From positions 496,001-560,000 of the forward strand of contig NZ_JAEEGA010000001.1 in the NCBI RefSeq assembly GCF_017829975.1: a stretch of DNA of 64,000 nucleotides. The letters are read 5' to 3'. The stretch is from Vagococcus allomyrinae. Lineage in GTDB: Bacteria > Bacillota > Bacilli > Lactobacillales > Vagococcaceae. Numbering within the stretch: position 1 is the first letter of the stretch; the number at the start of each line of letters is the position of its first letter. The notes below the pieces were generated by a model. The model was not told the DNA's origin, ran no database searches, and saw only the letters and a list, made by a program, of their open reading frames with translations. Shown here piece after piece: positions 1-7,252 of this stretch. The position numbers were made by a program, and so were the translations under genes.

Positions 1-786
1 CCGATTGATGACTTAGGTTACATGACAGAGATGGATGAAATAGCCGATGACAGTTATCAAGGCGCGTTGGTCATTGTGACGGATACAGCAAATGCGCCTC
101 GGATTAGCGATGACCGTTATCATCTAGGGGATAAGTTGATTAAAATTGACCATCATCCAAATGATGAGCCTTATGGCGATTTGTCGTGGGTGAATACGCA
201 GGCTAGCAGCTGTAGCGAAATGATTGCTGATTTTTACACGGAATTTAAAGACGAACTAATCTTGACCGATGAAGGCGCTCGTTTATTATATGGCGGGATT
301 GTTGGCGACACGGGTCGCTTTATGTATCCTGCTACTACTCCTCATACGTTTGAAGTAGTGGCGATGTTAACTCGCTTTAACTTTGATGCCCCTCGTTTAA
401 ATCGCTATTTAAATGATACTACGCTTAATGTAGCGAAACTATCAGGCTATGTCTTACAACAGATGGAGCTTGATGAAGATGGTGCTGGTATGGTTTTATT
501 ACCTTATAGCATTTTAGAAGAGTATGGTGTAACAGACGCTGAAACAGCAGCTCTGATTCCTTTACCAGGACAAGTGGATAGTGTGATTGCTTGGGGGATT
601 TTTGTTGAGCAGCCAGAAGGTTATTATCGTGTACGGTTGCGATCGAAAGGTCCAGCAATTAACCAATTAGCTAAAGAACATAATGGCGGAGGACATCCAC
701 TGGCCAGTGGAGCCAATGCTCGTGATTTGGCAGAAGTGGCGGAGATGTACAAAGAAATTCAAGAAATTGTCAAAAATAGTAAATAA
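1..786 (+). CDS. nrnA: Bifunctional oligoribonuclease/pAp phosphatase, DHH family (5' truncated)
   Basis: The reading frame is open from base 1, so the true start lies upstream and only the last 261 or so codons are here. The product is a cytosolic DHH/DHHA1 phosphoesterase of the NrnA type, which degrades 2-5 nt RNA fragments and dephosphorylates 3'-phosphoadenosine 5'-phosphate. Visible are the DHH signature in KIDHHPN near the start, the following SCSEM segment, the GDTGRFMYPAT segment, and the DHHA1 glycine motif GGGHPLASGA near the C-terminus. The Mg/Mn-binding N-terminal DxD part is outside the window. No terminator is obvious after the stop, and the 366-base gap that follows holds regulatory elements of the next operon. 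Confidence 0.93.
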   Translation, partial: PIDDLGYMTEMDEIADDSYQGALVIVTDTANAPRISDDRYHLGDKLIKIDHHPNDEPYGDLSWVNTQASSCSEMIADFYTEFKDELILTDEGARLLYGGIVGDTGRFMYPATTPHTFEVVAMLTRFNFDAPRLNRYLNDTTLNVAKLSGYVLQQMELDEDGAGMVLLPYSILEEYGVTDAETAALIPLPGQVDSVIAWGIFVEQPEGYYRVRLRSKGPAINQLAKEHNGGGHPLASGANARDLAEVAEMYKEIQEIVKNSK

Positions 787-854
787 TAAACTAAAAAATG
801 CTAGTTCTTTAGTTTGATTCTTTCGTGATCATTAATGTGGACTATTAGTTAAAC

Positions 855-919
855 ATAATTGTGAGCACTCTGTGGCTAGTTGGCCTTTTGCCAAAGCTTG
901 AACAGCCGCTCGCAATTAT
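855..919. repeat. Nested inverted repeat / structured RNA candidate
   Basis: Arms ATAATTGTGAGC (855-866) and GCTCGCAATTAT (908-919) pair over 12 bp with one G-U. Inside, CTGT (870-873) pairs ACAG (902-905), and TTGGC (880-884) pairs GCCAA (890-894) around a CTTTT loop. No U-run follows, so it is not a simple terminator. An element of the same architecture occurs at 35759-35822. Confidence 0.5.
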
Positions 920-980
920 CAATAACTAGTAATTTCGCTTTGATTAGTTGGAAGGTCAGATGGAAAGAATATGGCTTTTT

Positions 981-997
981 TTGTGATTTTTTCACAA
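981..997. promoter_or_regulatory. Rex-like operator
   Basis: The palindrome TTGTGATTTTTTCACAA has the TTGTGA and TCACAA arms of the Rex operator. The spacer is 5 nt whereas the usual Rex site has 6, so affinity is uncertain. A rex gene lies at 9491. The site is about 100 bp upstream of the predicted -10. Confidence 0.5.
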
Positions 998-1009
998 TTT
1001 CTCTATATT

Positions 1010-1028
1010 GAAAATGATAATCATTGTC
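1010..1028. promoter_or_regulatory. Fur-type box
   Basis: GAAAATGATAATCATTGTC matches the 19-bp Fur consensus at 17 of 19 positions, and the core 7-1-7 repeat TGATAATCATTGTCA matches at 13 of 14 informative positions. It fits the PerR consensus less well (11 of 14). It sits between the Rex-like site and the promoter of the hydrogenase operon. Confidence 0.65.
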
Positions 1029-1095
1029 ATTGGTGATTTTTTTGTTAGTTAATATTGAAAGTTTTTCACAATTAAGATGTTTTTTCAGAATAATT

Positions 1096-1123
1096 TGTTA
1101 TAATGTGATTGTAAGCGTTAACT
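1096..1123 (+). promoter_or_regulatory. Extended -10 promoter with overlapping cre site
   Basis: TGTTATAAT (1096-1104) is a consensus extended -10. Directly downstream TTGTAAGCGTTAACT (1109-1123) matches the cre consensus WTGTAARCGYTWWCW at every position. It would lie at about +1 to +12, the classic position for CcpA repression. The cytosolic regulator CcpA is not encoded in the window. Confidence 0.65.
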
Positions 1124-1152
1124 TAAAAATTGAAAGGATGTGCAAAAAGCTA

Positions 1153-1656
1153 ATGAGTCAATTAAAAGTAGCCTTTGATTTTATTGAAACTGTCGATCAG
1201 CAAGGGGAATTTGCTGAGTGCCTGGATAGGCTCAAAGGGAAACCAGGTTCTGATATGCCAGCGTTACAAGAAGCGCAACGGATTTATGGTTACTTACCAA
1301 TTGAAGTCCTGGAAAGAATTGCTAGGGCATTTATGATTCCACTGGAGCGCCTGTACAGCACGGCAACTTTTTATTCTCAGTTTTCTTTCGTGCCGAAAGG
1401 GAAGTATACGATAAGTGTTTGTATGGGAACAGCTTGCTACGTGAAGGGGGCTGGAGATATTTTGGACAGTTACAGTGAGTCGTTAAAAATAGCGCCAGGA
1501 GAAACGACGACTGATCGCAAGTTTACTTTAGAATCTTGTCGGTGTATCGGCGCTTGTGGGCTCGCACCTGTGTTGACTGTTAATGAAGAAGTATTTGGCC
1601 GCCTGACTAAAAAGCGAGGAGACAAAGTACTAGTCACTTATCAAAAAGCAGATTAA
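1153..1656 (+). CDS. hydC: Hydrogenase electron-transfer subunit, NuoE-like (HydC)
   Basis: This 167-residue protein is the NuoE-like small subunit of a trimeric hydrogenase. It has the thioredoxin-like fold that binds one [2Fe-2S] cluster; the ligands are visible as C90 and C95 (VCMGTACYV) and C131 and C135 (CRCIGACGLAP). An N-terminal helical bundle (about 1-75) is normal for the family. I placed the start at ATG 1153 behind AAAGGATGTG; the longer open frame from 1024 would run over the promoter. It is first in the operon hydC-hydB-hydA, the order known from Thermotoga-type electron-bifurcating hydrogenases. The subunit probably docks to HydB in the cytosol and relays electrons from its flavin. 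Confidence 0.9.
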   Translation: MSQLKVAFDFIETVDQQGEFAECLDRLKGKPGSDMPALQEAQRIYGYLPIEVLERIARAFMIPLERLYSTATFYSQFSFVPKGKYTISVCMGTACYVKGAGDILDSYSESLKIAPGETTTDRKFTLESCRCIGACGLAPVLTVNEEVFGRLTKKRGDKVLVTYQKAD

Positions 1657-1733
1657 GTAGAACAAGTTGGGAAGGACTGTTACGAATGAACTCAAGTATT
1701 AGTAGCAGAATGGAACAGTGAGGAGTTGAAAGC

Positions 1734-3605
1734 ATGGAAAATTGGAGTCAGTTGAAGGCTCAGAAAGAGCAATATCGACATGAGATGAACATTCGTCTCA
1801 ATAGTGGGACTGTCCCTGGGATTACGAGAGAGATTATGGTGTGTGCTGGAACGGGATGTATCGCTTCTAAAAGCCAAGAATTTATTGCCGCATTAGTTGA
1901 ACAACTGGAAAAGAACGAGTTAGTCGATCAGGTGCGGATTGTTTCAACAGGTTGCTTTGGTTTATGTGCCCAAGGTCCGATCGTGATTATTTATCCTGAA
2001 GGGACATTTTATCATCAAGTCAAGCCCAAAGATGCCAAGTTGATTGTCGAAAAACATCTGGTTGCTGGTGAGCTAGTTGAGCGCTTGTTGTATCACGATC
2101 ACCAAACAGATGAGGTCATCAATCGTTTGATGGATACTCCCTTTTACCACAAGCAAAAGCGTGTGGCGTTGCGTAACTGTGGCCGGATCGATCCTGAAAG
2201 AATTGAAGACTACATCGCTTTTGATGGTTATCAGGCGTTAGCGACTGTCCTTGATCAGTATCAACCCGAAGAGGTGTTAACCATTTTGGAAAAATCTGGT
2301 TTAAGAGGAAGAGGAGGTGCTGGATTTCCGACTTATTTGAAGTGGTCATTTGCTCATCAAAGTCAAGCTGATCAAAAATATGTTATTTGCAATGCTGATG
2401 AAGGGGACCCTGGAGCTTTTATGGATCGATCTATTTTAGAGGGAGATCCTCATGCTATTTTTGAAGCAATGGCAATTGCGGGGTATACCATAGGAGCCAG
2501 TCAAGGGTATATCTACGTGCGAGCTGAATATCCAATTGCAGTTGGCCGTTTACGAATTGCTTTAGAACAAGCGAGAAATTGTGGACTGTTGGGCGAAGGG
2601 ATTTTGGGTTCCGATTTTAATTTTGATGTTGACTTAAAACTAGGGGCTGGTGCGTTTGTCTGTGGCGAAGAAACGGCCTTGTTAGAAAGCATCGAAGGTC
2701 ATCGTGGAGAGCCTCGTCCTCGACCACCTTTTCCAGCGGTTAAAGGATTATTTGGCAAACCGACGATTGTTAACAATGTGGAAACCTTCGGGAATATTTC
2801 TCAGATTATCTTAAAGGGCCCTGATTGGTTTGCGAGAATGGGAACGGCTAATTCTAAAGGAACGAAGGTGTTTGCTTTAGGTGGCAAAATAGAGCATACC
2901 GGATTAGTAGAAGTTCCGATGGGCACAACCTTACGTGAAGTGGTGGAAGATATTGGCGGAGGAATTCCAGACGGTGGGATCTTTAAGGCGGCACAAACAG
3001 GTGGCCCTTCAGGTGGCTGTATTCCGGTTGAACATTACGATGTCCCAATTGATTACGATAATTTGATAGAGATTGGTTCGATGATGGGCTCGGGCGGACT
3101 GATCGTCATGGATCAAAAAAATTGCATGGTGGACATTGCCAAGTTTTTCTTGGAATTTACGGTGGAAGAAAGTTGTGGAAAATGTATTCCCTGTCGAGTG
3201 GGAACAAAACGTTTATTGGAAATACTGGAAAAAATTACAATGGGCAAAGGAACCATGGATGATTTGGATAAATTAGAAGAACTGTGTAAGCACGTTAAAG
3301 AGAATTCACTTTGTGGCTTGGGGCAGACGGCTCCTAATCCGATTTTGTCTACTTACCATTACTTTAAGGAGGAATACATCGCCCATGTTCGTGAAAAAAA
3401 ATGTCCGGCTGGTGTCTGTAAAAAGCTGATTTCATATGAAATTATTGAAGAAGCTTGTACTGGTTGTATGGCTTGTGCTAGACAATGTCCTGTGTCTGCG
3501 ATTAGTGGGGAAAGAAAACAGCCTCATGTTATCGACCAACAACTGTGCACGAAATGTGGTGTTTGTCTGGATACTTGTCGTTATAAAGCGATTAGTGTTG
3601 GTTAA
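1734..3605 (+). CDS. hydB: Hydrogenase NADH-binding flavoprotein subunit, NuoF-like (HydB)
   Basis: The 623-residue protein has the full HydB architecture: an N-terminal [2Fe-2S] thioredoxin-like domain (C37, C42, C74, C78), a NuoF core with the glycine-rich FMN/NADH loop (LRGRGGAGFP), the SLBB and cluster-N3-like motif (ESCGKCIPCRVG with a later SLCGLG cysteine), and a C-terminal two-[4Fe-4S] ferredoxin (CTGCMACARQCP, CTKCGVCLDTC). It should oxidise NADH on FMN and pass electrons to HydA. The extra N- and C-terminal clusters, absent from NuoF of complex I, are what is known of bifurcating hydrogenases and NADP-reducing hydrogenases. The start ATG 1734 follows GAGGAG. The 77-base gap after hydC holds nothing recognisable. 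Confidence 0.92.
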   Translation: MENWSQLKAQKEQYRHEMNIRLNSGTVPGITREIMVCAGTGCIASKSQEFIAALVEQLEKNELVDQVRIVSTGCFGLCAQGPIVIIYPEGTFYHQVKPKDAKLIVEKHLVAGELVERLLYHDHQTDEVINRLMDTPFYHKQKRVALRNCGRIDPERIEDYIAFDGYQALATVLDQYQPEEVLTILEKSGLRGRGGAGFPTYLKWSFAHQSQADQKYVICNADEGDPGAFMDRSILEGDPHAIFEAMAIAGYTIGASQGYIYVRAEYPIAVGRLRIALEQARNCGLLGEGILGSDFNFDVDLKLGAGAFVCGEETALLESIEGHRGEPRPRPPFPAVKGLFGKPTIVNNVETFGNISQIILKGPDWFARMGTANSKGTKVFALGGKIEHTGLVEVPMGTTLREVVEDIGGGIPDGGIFKAAQTGGPSGGCIPVEHYDVPIDYDNLIEIGSMMGSGGLIVMDQKNCMVDIAKFFLEFTVEESCGKCIPCRVGTKRLLEILEKITMGKGTMDDLDKLEELCKHVKENSLCGLGQTAPNPILSTYHYFKEEYIAHVREKKCPAGVCKKLISYEIIEEACTGCMACARQCPVSAISGERKQPHVIDQQLCTKCGVCLDTCRYKAISVG

Positions 3606-3631
3606 ATCCAAGGTTAGAAGGAGGGAGAAAT

Positions 3632-5374
3632 GTGAAACAGATTGATATATTAATTAATGGTAAACAGTGCCAGGCCCCAGAAGGTAGTACGATTTTAGAA
3701 GCAGCTCGAGTGAACAATATTGATATTCCAACTTTATGTTATTTGAAAGATATTAATGAAATTGGCGCATGTCGCATGTGCGTGGTTGAGGTTGTAGGAG
3801 CGAAAAGCTTAGTGACTTCTTGTGTTTATCCGATTAAAGAGGGCATGGAAATTGTGACGAATTCTGAGCAGGTGTTTCAATCACGTAAAACTAACTTAGA
3901 GCTAGTGTTGTCAACTCATGAACGAAAATGCCTTTCTTGTGTACGTAATGGCAACTGCGAATTACAGAAATTGTGTCAGGAATTTAGCGTGGAAGATGAA
4001 GGGTATTATGATGGTGAAAACTATCAATACGACTTCGATGATAGCGCGGTGCATATGTATCGTAACAATAATAAATGCATTTTGTGTCGCCGCTGTGTTG
4101 CTGCTTGTTCGAAATGGCAGGATGTTGGGGTCATTGGAGCCAATAATCGCGGATTTAAAACACATATTGGCTGTGCTTATGACAAGGATCTGGGGGAGGT
4201 TGCCTGTATCTCTTGTGGTCAGTGCATCGTAGTTTGTCCAACAGGTGCCATTGCTGAGAAAGATCAGTCTCGGGAAGTTTGGCAAGCTTTGGCTGATCCA
4301 AAGAAACATGTTATCGTTCAAACGGCGCCGTCGACTCGCGTGACATTAGGAGAAGCCTTTGGTTTGCCAATTGGCACTAATGTAGAAGGAAAGATGGTGG
4401 CCTCACTAAGAGCATTAGGCTTTGATCGTGTTTTTGATACGAATGTGGCGGCTGATTTTACTATCATGGAAGAAGCGACGGAATTTATTGATCGAATCTC
4501 TAATAATGGGCCTTTTCCATTATTTACTTCATGTTCACCCGGTTGGGTTAAGTATTGTGAATCTTACTATCCCGAATTAATTCCTAATCTGTCCAGTTGT
4601 AAATCCCCCCAACAGATGTTTGGCGCTTTAGCGAAAACTTGGTATGCGAAAAAAATGGGCATTGAAGCAAAAGATATTTATGTCGTGGGGATTATGCCTT
4701 GTACGGCCAAAAAATTTGAGGTGAAACGGGAAGATGAAGCTGCTTCTGGTTTTTCAGATGTGGACGTTGCCTTAACTACAAGGGAGTTAGCTCGAATGAT
4801 CGCAAAGGCAGGGATTCGTTTTACCGAACTTGAAGATGAAAGGTTTGATGACCCTTTCGGAGAAGCCACTGGTGCTGGCTATATTTTCGGGGCATCTGGC
4901 GGTGTCATGGAAGCGGCCTTAAGAACAGCCAGTGAAATGTTAGCAGGTCATTCTTTGGAGCAGTTTGAGTTTACTGAAGTTAGAGGCATGGAAGGGATTA
5001 AAGAAGCGTCTTACGAGCTAAATGGCCTGACGGTTAAAGTCGCGGCTGTTTCAGGGATGGCGAATGCCAAGAAGTTGATCAAACGAATGCAGGAAGGTGA
5101 CGAATTTTATCACTTTGTGGAAGTTATGGGGTGTCCAGGAGGTTGTATCAATGGTGGTGGACAACCAGTTCAACCGGCTTCAGTTCGTAATTTTATCGAT
5201 TTGAAAAGAAAAAGAGCGGCAGGACTTTACGCTGAGGATCGTGTGAAAAAGCTGCGGAAATCCAATGATAGTCCGATTGTTCAATTGGTTTATCATGAAT
5301 TTTTAGGTGAGCCAGGTAGTCAAAAAGCTCATCAGATATTGCATACAAGTTATCAGCCGCGGTCTGAGTTTTAA
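3632..5374 (+). CDS. hydA: [FeFe] hydrogenase catalytic subunit (HydA)
   Basis: This 580-residue subunit makes or uses H2 at an H-cluster. In order: an N-terminal [2Fe-2S] ferredoxin (C36, C47, C50, C64), the His/Cys [4Fe-4S] site (H96, C100, C103, C109), two bacterial-type [4Fe-4S] sites (C149/152/155/159 and C192/195/198/202), then the H-cluster motifs L1 TSCSPGWVKYCE (C301), L2 MPCTAKKFEV (C357) and L3 EVMGCPGGCINGGGQ (C501, C505), and a small-subunit-like tail. All ligands are intact, so it should be active if HydE, HydF and HydG are supplied; no maturase gene is in the window. The start is GTG 3632, 7 nt after AGGAGG; the ATG two bases earlier hits a stop at once. Confidence 0.95.
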   Translation: MKQIDILINGKQCQAPEGSTILEAARVNNIDIPTLCYLKDINEIGACRMCVVEVVGAKSLVTSCVYPIKEGMEIVTNSEQVFQSRKTNLELVLSTHERKCLSCVRNGNCELQKLCQEFSVEDEGYYDGENYQYDFDDSAVHMYRNNNKCILCRRCVAACSKWQDVGVIGANNRGFKTHIGCAYDKDLGEVACISCGQCIVVCPTGAIAEKDQSREVWQALADPKKHVIVQTAPSTRVTLGEAFGLPIGTNVEGKMVASLRALGFDRVFDTNVAADFTIMEEATEFIDRISNNGPFPLFTSCSPGWVKYCESYYPELIPNLSSCKSPQQMFGALAKTWYAKKMGIEAKDIYVVGIMPCTAKKFEVKREDEAASGFSDVDVALTTRELARMIAKAGIRFTELEDERFDDPFGEATGAGYIFGASGGVMEAALRTASEMLAGHSLEQFEFTEVRGMEGIKEASYELNGLTVKVAAVSGMANAKKLIKRMQEGDEFYHFVEVMGCPGGCINGGGQPVQPASVRNFIDLKRKRAAGLYAEDRVKKLRKSNDSPIVQLVYHEFLGEPGSQKAHQILHTSYQPRSEF

Positions 5375-5404
5375 TGGAGAAAATCAGAAGGAAGGGTCAC
5401 TGAG

Positions 5405-5440
5405 TTCCTCGACTTAGCAATTAGTGCTAAGTCGGGGAAG
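5405..5440. terminator. Hairpin between convergent genes
   Basis: Arms CCTCGACTTAGCA (5407-5419) and TGCTAAGTCGGGG (5425-5437) pair over 13 bp with one G-U around a 5-nt loop. There is no U-run on either strand, so it may mark transcript ends or stabilise them rather than act as an intrinsic terminator alone. Confidence 0.55.
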
Positions 5441-5441
5441 G

Positions 5442-5978
5442 TTAGTATTTATTTATTACCTGTTTTAAGGTTGGGAGCAATAATGTGGCCAGTAGTCCTC
5501 CAATTAAAGCGGTAAGCAGTTGGGGGTAGGAAAATGCCGCACCGACAACCGTTGCTTTAGTGGCAGGTAATTGGAGTAAGATGGGAATGACAAATTTAAC
5601 AACGCTTACATACAGAAAGCCGAACTTTAGCAGGGCCGCCATAATTGCGGCGAATAGGGAAGCGAAGACATTTATCTCAGCTTGTTTGCCGGCGATAAGG
5701 TACCAAGTTGCTACTAAGATGCTGTTCCCTAAAGCGATAAAGAGGATGATTTGCCAAAATGGCGGGCCGATACTTAAGATAAATGCCATGATGGGAGATA
5801 GAAGAGCGACAGTTAAGCCGCAACTTAAGCCACCGATCATCAAGGATACGATCAAAATTAGGTTGACCATGGAACCAGTGATCAAAGTGCTGCCGAAGGA
5901 GGCGGTTACGGCTTGAATGACAATCAATAAGGCGAGAAAAACAGCTGTTTGGGTGATCCATAAAGTTCTTTTTTTCAT
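5442..5978 (-). CDS. ECF transporter S-component-like membrane protein
   Basis: A 178-residue, very hydrophobic protein with about five or six membrane segments, a short cytoplasmic start (MKKRTLWITQTAVFLALLIV) and a glycine-rich segment. This is the size and pattern of the substrate-binding S component of energy-coupling factor vitamin importers, which work with a shared EcfT-EcfA module encoded elsewhere. The ligand cannot be read from the sequence. It starts at ATG 5978 after AGAAGGA and runs towards hydA. I recall S-component genes next to trimeric hydrogenases in other anaerobic Firmicutes, so a role in supplying a cofactor is possible, but that is inference. It could also be an unrelated small membrane protein. 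Confidence 0.65.
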   Translation of the reverse strand: MKKRTLWITQTAVFLALLIVIQAVTASFGSTLITGSMVNLILIVSLMIGGLSCGLTVALLSPIMAFILSIGPPFWQIILFIALGNSILVATWYLIAGKQAEINVFASLFAAIMAALLKFGFLYVSVVKFVIPILLQLPATKATVVGAAFSYPQLLTALIGGLLATLLLPTLKQVINKY

Positions 5979-6208
5979 GTCTATTCCTTCTTTCTTGAGG
6001 AGAGCGAGTTGTTTATCAAGTTCACGAAATCACAATGTTGGTACTTTTAGTTTAAACGATAAAAGCTAATAGTTCAATTGCTAATGCGCTAACTTACAGT
6101 TGATATAACAATTTTGTTAGGTTCACCCGGGATAATGAAAGTTGATTCGATGTTGCCTCATTTCAGTTTCGTCTATACTTTAGGAAAGAGCTAAAGGAGA
6201 TGGAGAAA

Positions 6209-7216
6209 ATGATGGGATTCATAACCATTGGTGTGACTTATTTAGGTGTGATAGCTGGCTTGATAAAAAAAGTGATCAGTGAGCGTTCGGCGCCGGTTTC
6301 AGGAAAGCCAAAAAAATCCACAGCGTTTAAGCTGTTATTGTTGTTGAGTGTAGCAGGTTTACTGGTGGCAAGTTTAACAGTGATTCCTTTTAGTATTATG
6401 TTGATTGTTGCTTTGAGTCCTTTTATCGTATTCTCTGCAGGGGTGGTTTTTACGATTAATGGTGGAATCATGTTAAGGCGAGAGTCCCAATCCCTTGGCA
6501 ATAGTCTCTCCCTTTTACTAGGTGTTGGCTTATTGAGCGTTAGTTTGGCAACTTTTGTCGCTTATCAGGTAGATTTGACCATTTTAACAGTGCTGACAGG
6601 ATCTGCTAATTTTATTGCATTAATGTTGTTGATCAGTTTTTTGATTTTTTTGTTCACAGCATATGTGACTCAACATTATGCCAAAATAGAAAAGGTTGAT
6701 TACATCATCGTGTTGGGTTGTGGCTTAATTAATCATCAAGTGACACCACTGCTCAAGAGCCGATTGGATCGTAGTCTGGCACTGTATCAGCAACAACTTG
6801 CTTTAGGGCACGTCAGCAAAATTCTCGTTACAGGTGGTCAGGGAGCTGATGAAGCTATTTCTGAGGGAGAAGCGATGAGGGATTACTTGGTTTTGCAAGG
6901 GGTTAAGCCCGCTCATATTATGGTAGAAAAGCTTGCCATCAATACGTATGAAAATATGTTGTTTAGTAAGCAACTGATTGAAAACGAGCAAGCCGCGTAT
7001 GAAGCTGTTTTTGTGAGCAATAATTTCCACGTGTTTCGTAGCCATTTATTCGCTAAGCAAGTTGGTTTATCTGCAAAGGGTGTCGGCTCTCATACAGCTA
7101 GTTATTTCCTTCCTAGCGCGATGTTAAGAGAATTTGTGGCTGTCAGCCTGATGTTCGTTAAAGAGATGGTGAGGAGCCTTAAAAAGGTTCCTAGAGGGAC
7201 TGTTATCTATAAGTAA
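6209..7216 (+). CDS. YdcF/SanA-like DUF218 membrane protein
   Basis: The N-terminal 150 residues hold four or five membrane segments; the rest is a DUF218 (YdcF/ElyC/SanA) domain with VDYIIVLGCGL, ILVTGGQGADE, the NTYENM segment and VSNNFHVFRSHLFA. Family members are linked to envelope integrity and S-adenosylmethionine binding, but the biochemical role is unsettled. The open frame reaches ATG 6200, but the AAAGGAG (6193-6199) abuts that codon; ATG 6209 at 9 nt spacing, or 6212, is the better start, giving 335 residues. It is monocistronic, with a perfect hairpin terminator after it. The 230 bases before it hold a TATACT (6174-6179) that may be its -10, but no convincing -35. Confidence 0.8.
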   Translation: MMGFITIGVTYLGVIAGLIKKVISERSAPVSGKPKKSTAFKLLLLLSVAGLLVASLTVIPFSIMLIVALSPFIVFSAGVVFTINGGIMLRRESQSLGNSLSLLLGVGLLSVSLATFVAYQVDLTILTVLTGSANFIALMLLISFLIFLFTAYVTQHYAKIEKVDYIIVLGCGLINHQVTPLLKSRLDRSLALYQQQLALGHVSKILVTGGQGADEAISEGEAMRDYLVLQGVKPAHIMVEKLAINTYENMLFSKQLIENEQAAYEAVFVSNNFHVFRSHLFAKQVGLSAKGVGSHTASYFLPSAMLREFVAVSLMFVKEMVRSLKKVPRGTVIYK

Positions 7217-7252
7217 AAGAAATGGGACTATTCAATAGTCCCATTTCTTTTA
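7216..7252. terminator. Bidirectional terminator
   Basis: A 17-bp perfect stem (7216-7232 with 7234-7250) around the sequence AAATGGGACTATT, A-rich on one side and T-rich on the other, serves both converging genes. Confidence 0.9.

Larger units (their letters stand above)
787..1152 (+). promoter_or_regulatory. Hydrogenase operon control region
   Basis: This gene-free stretch holds, in order, a nested inverted-repeat element (855-919), a Rex-like palindrome (981-997), a Fur-type box (1010-1028), a second weaker Rex-like half palindrome (1055-1071, TTGAAA-N5-TCACAA), an extended -10 promoter TGTTATAAT (1096-1104) and a cre site (1109-1123). No -35 hexamer is convincing, which fits a promoter relying on the extended -10 or on an activator. 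Each element has its own entry. All are read directly from the sequence; their use is inferred. Confidence 0.7.
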
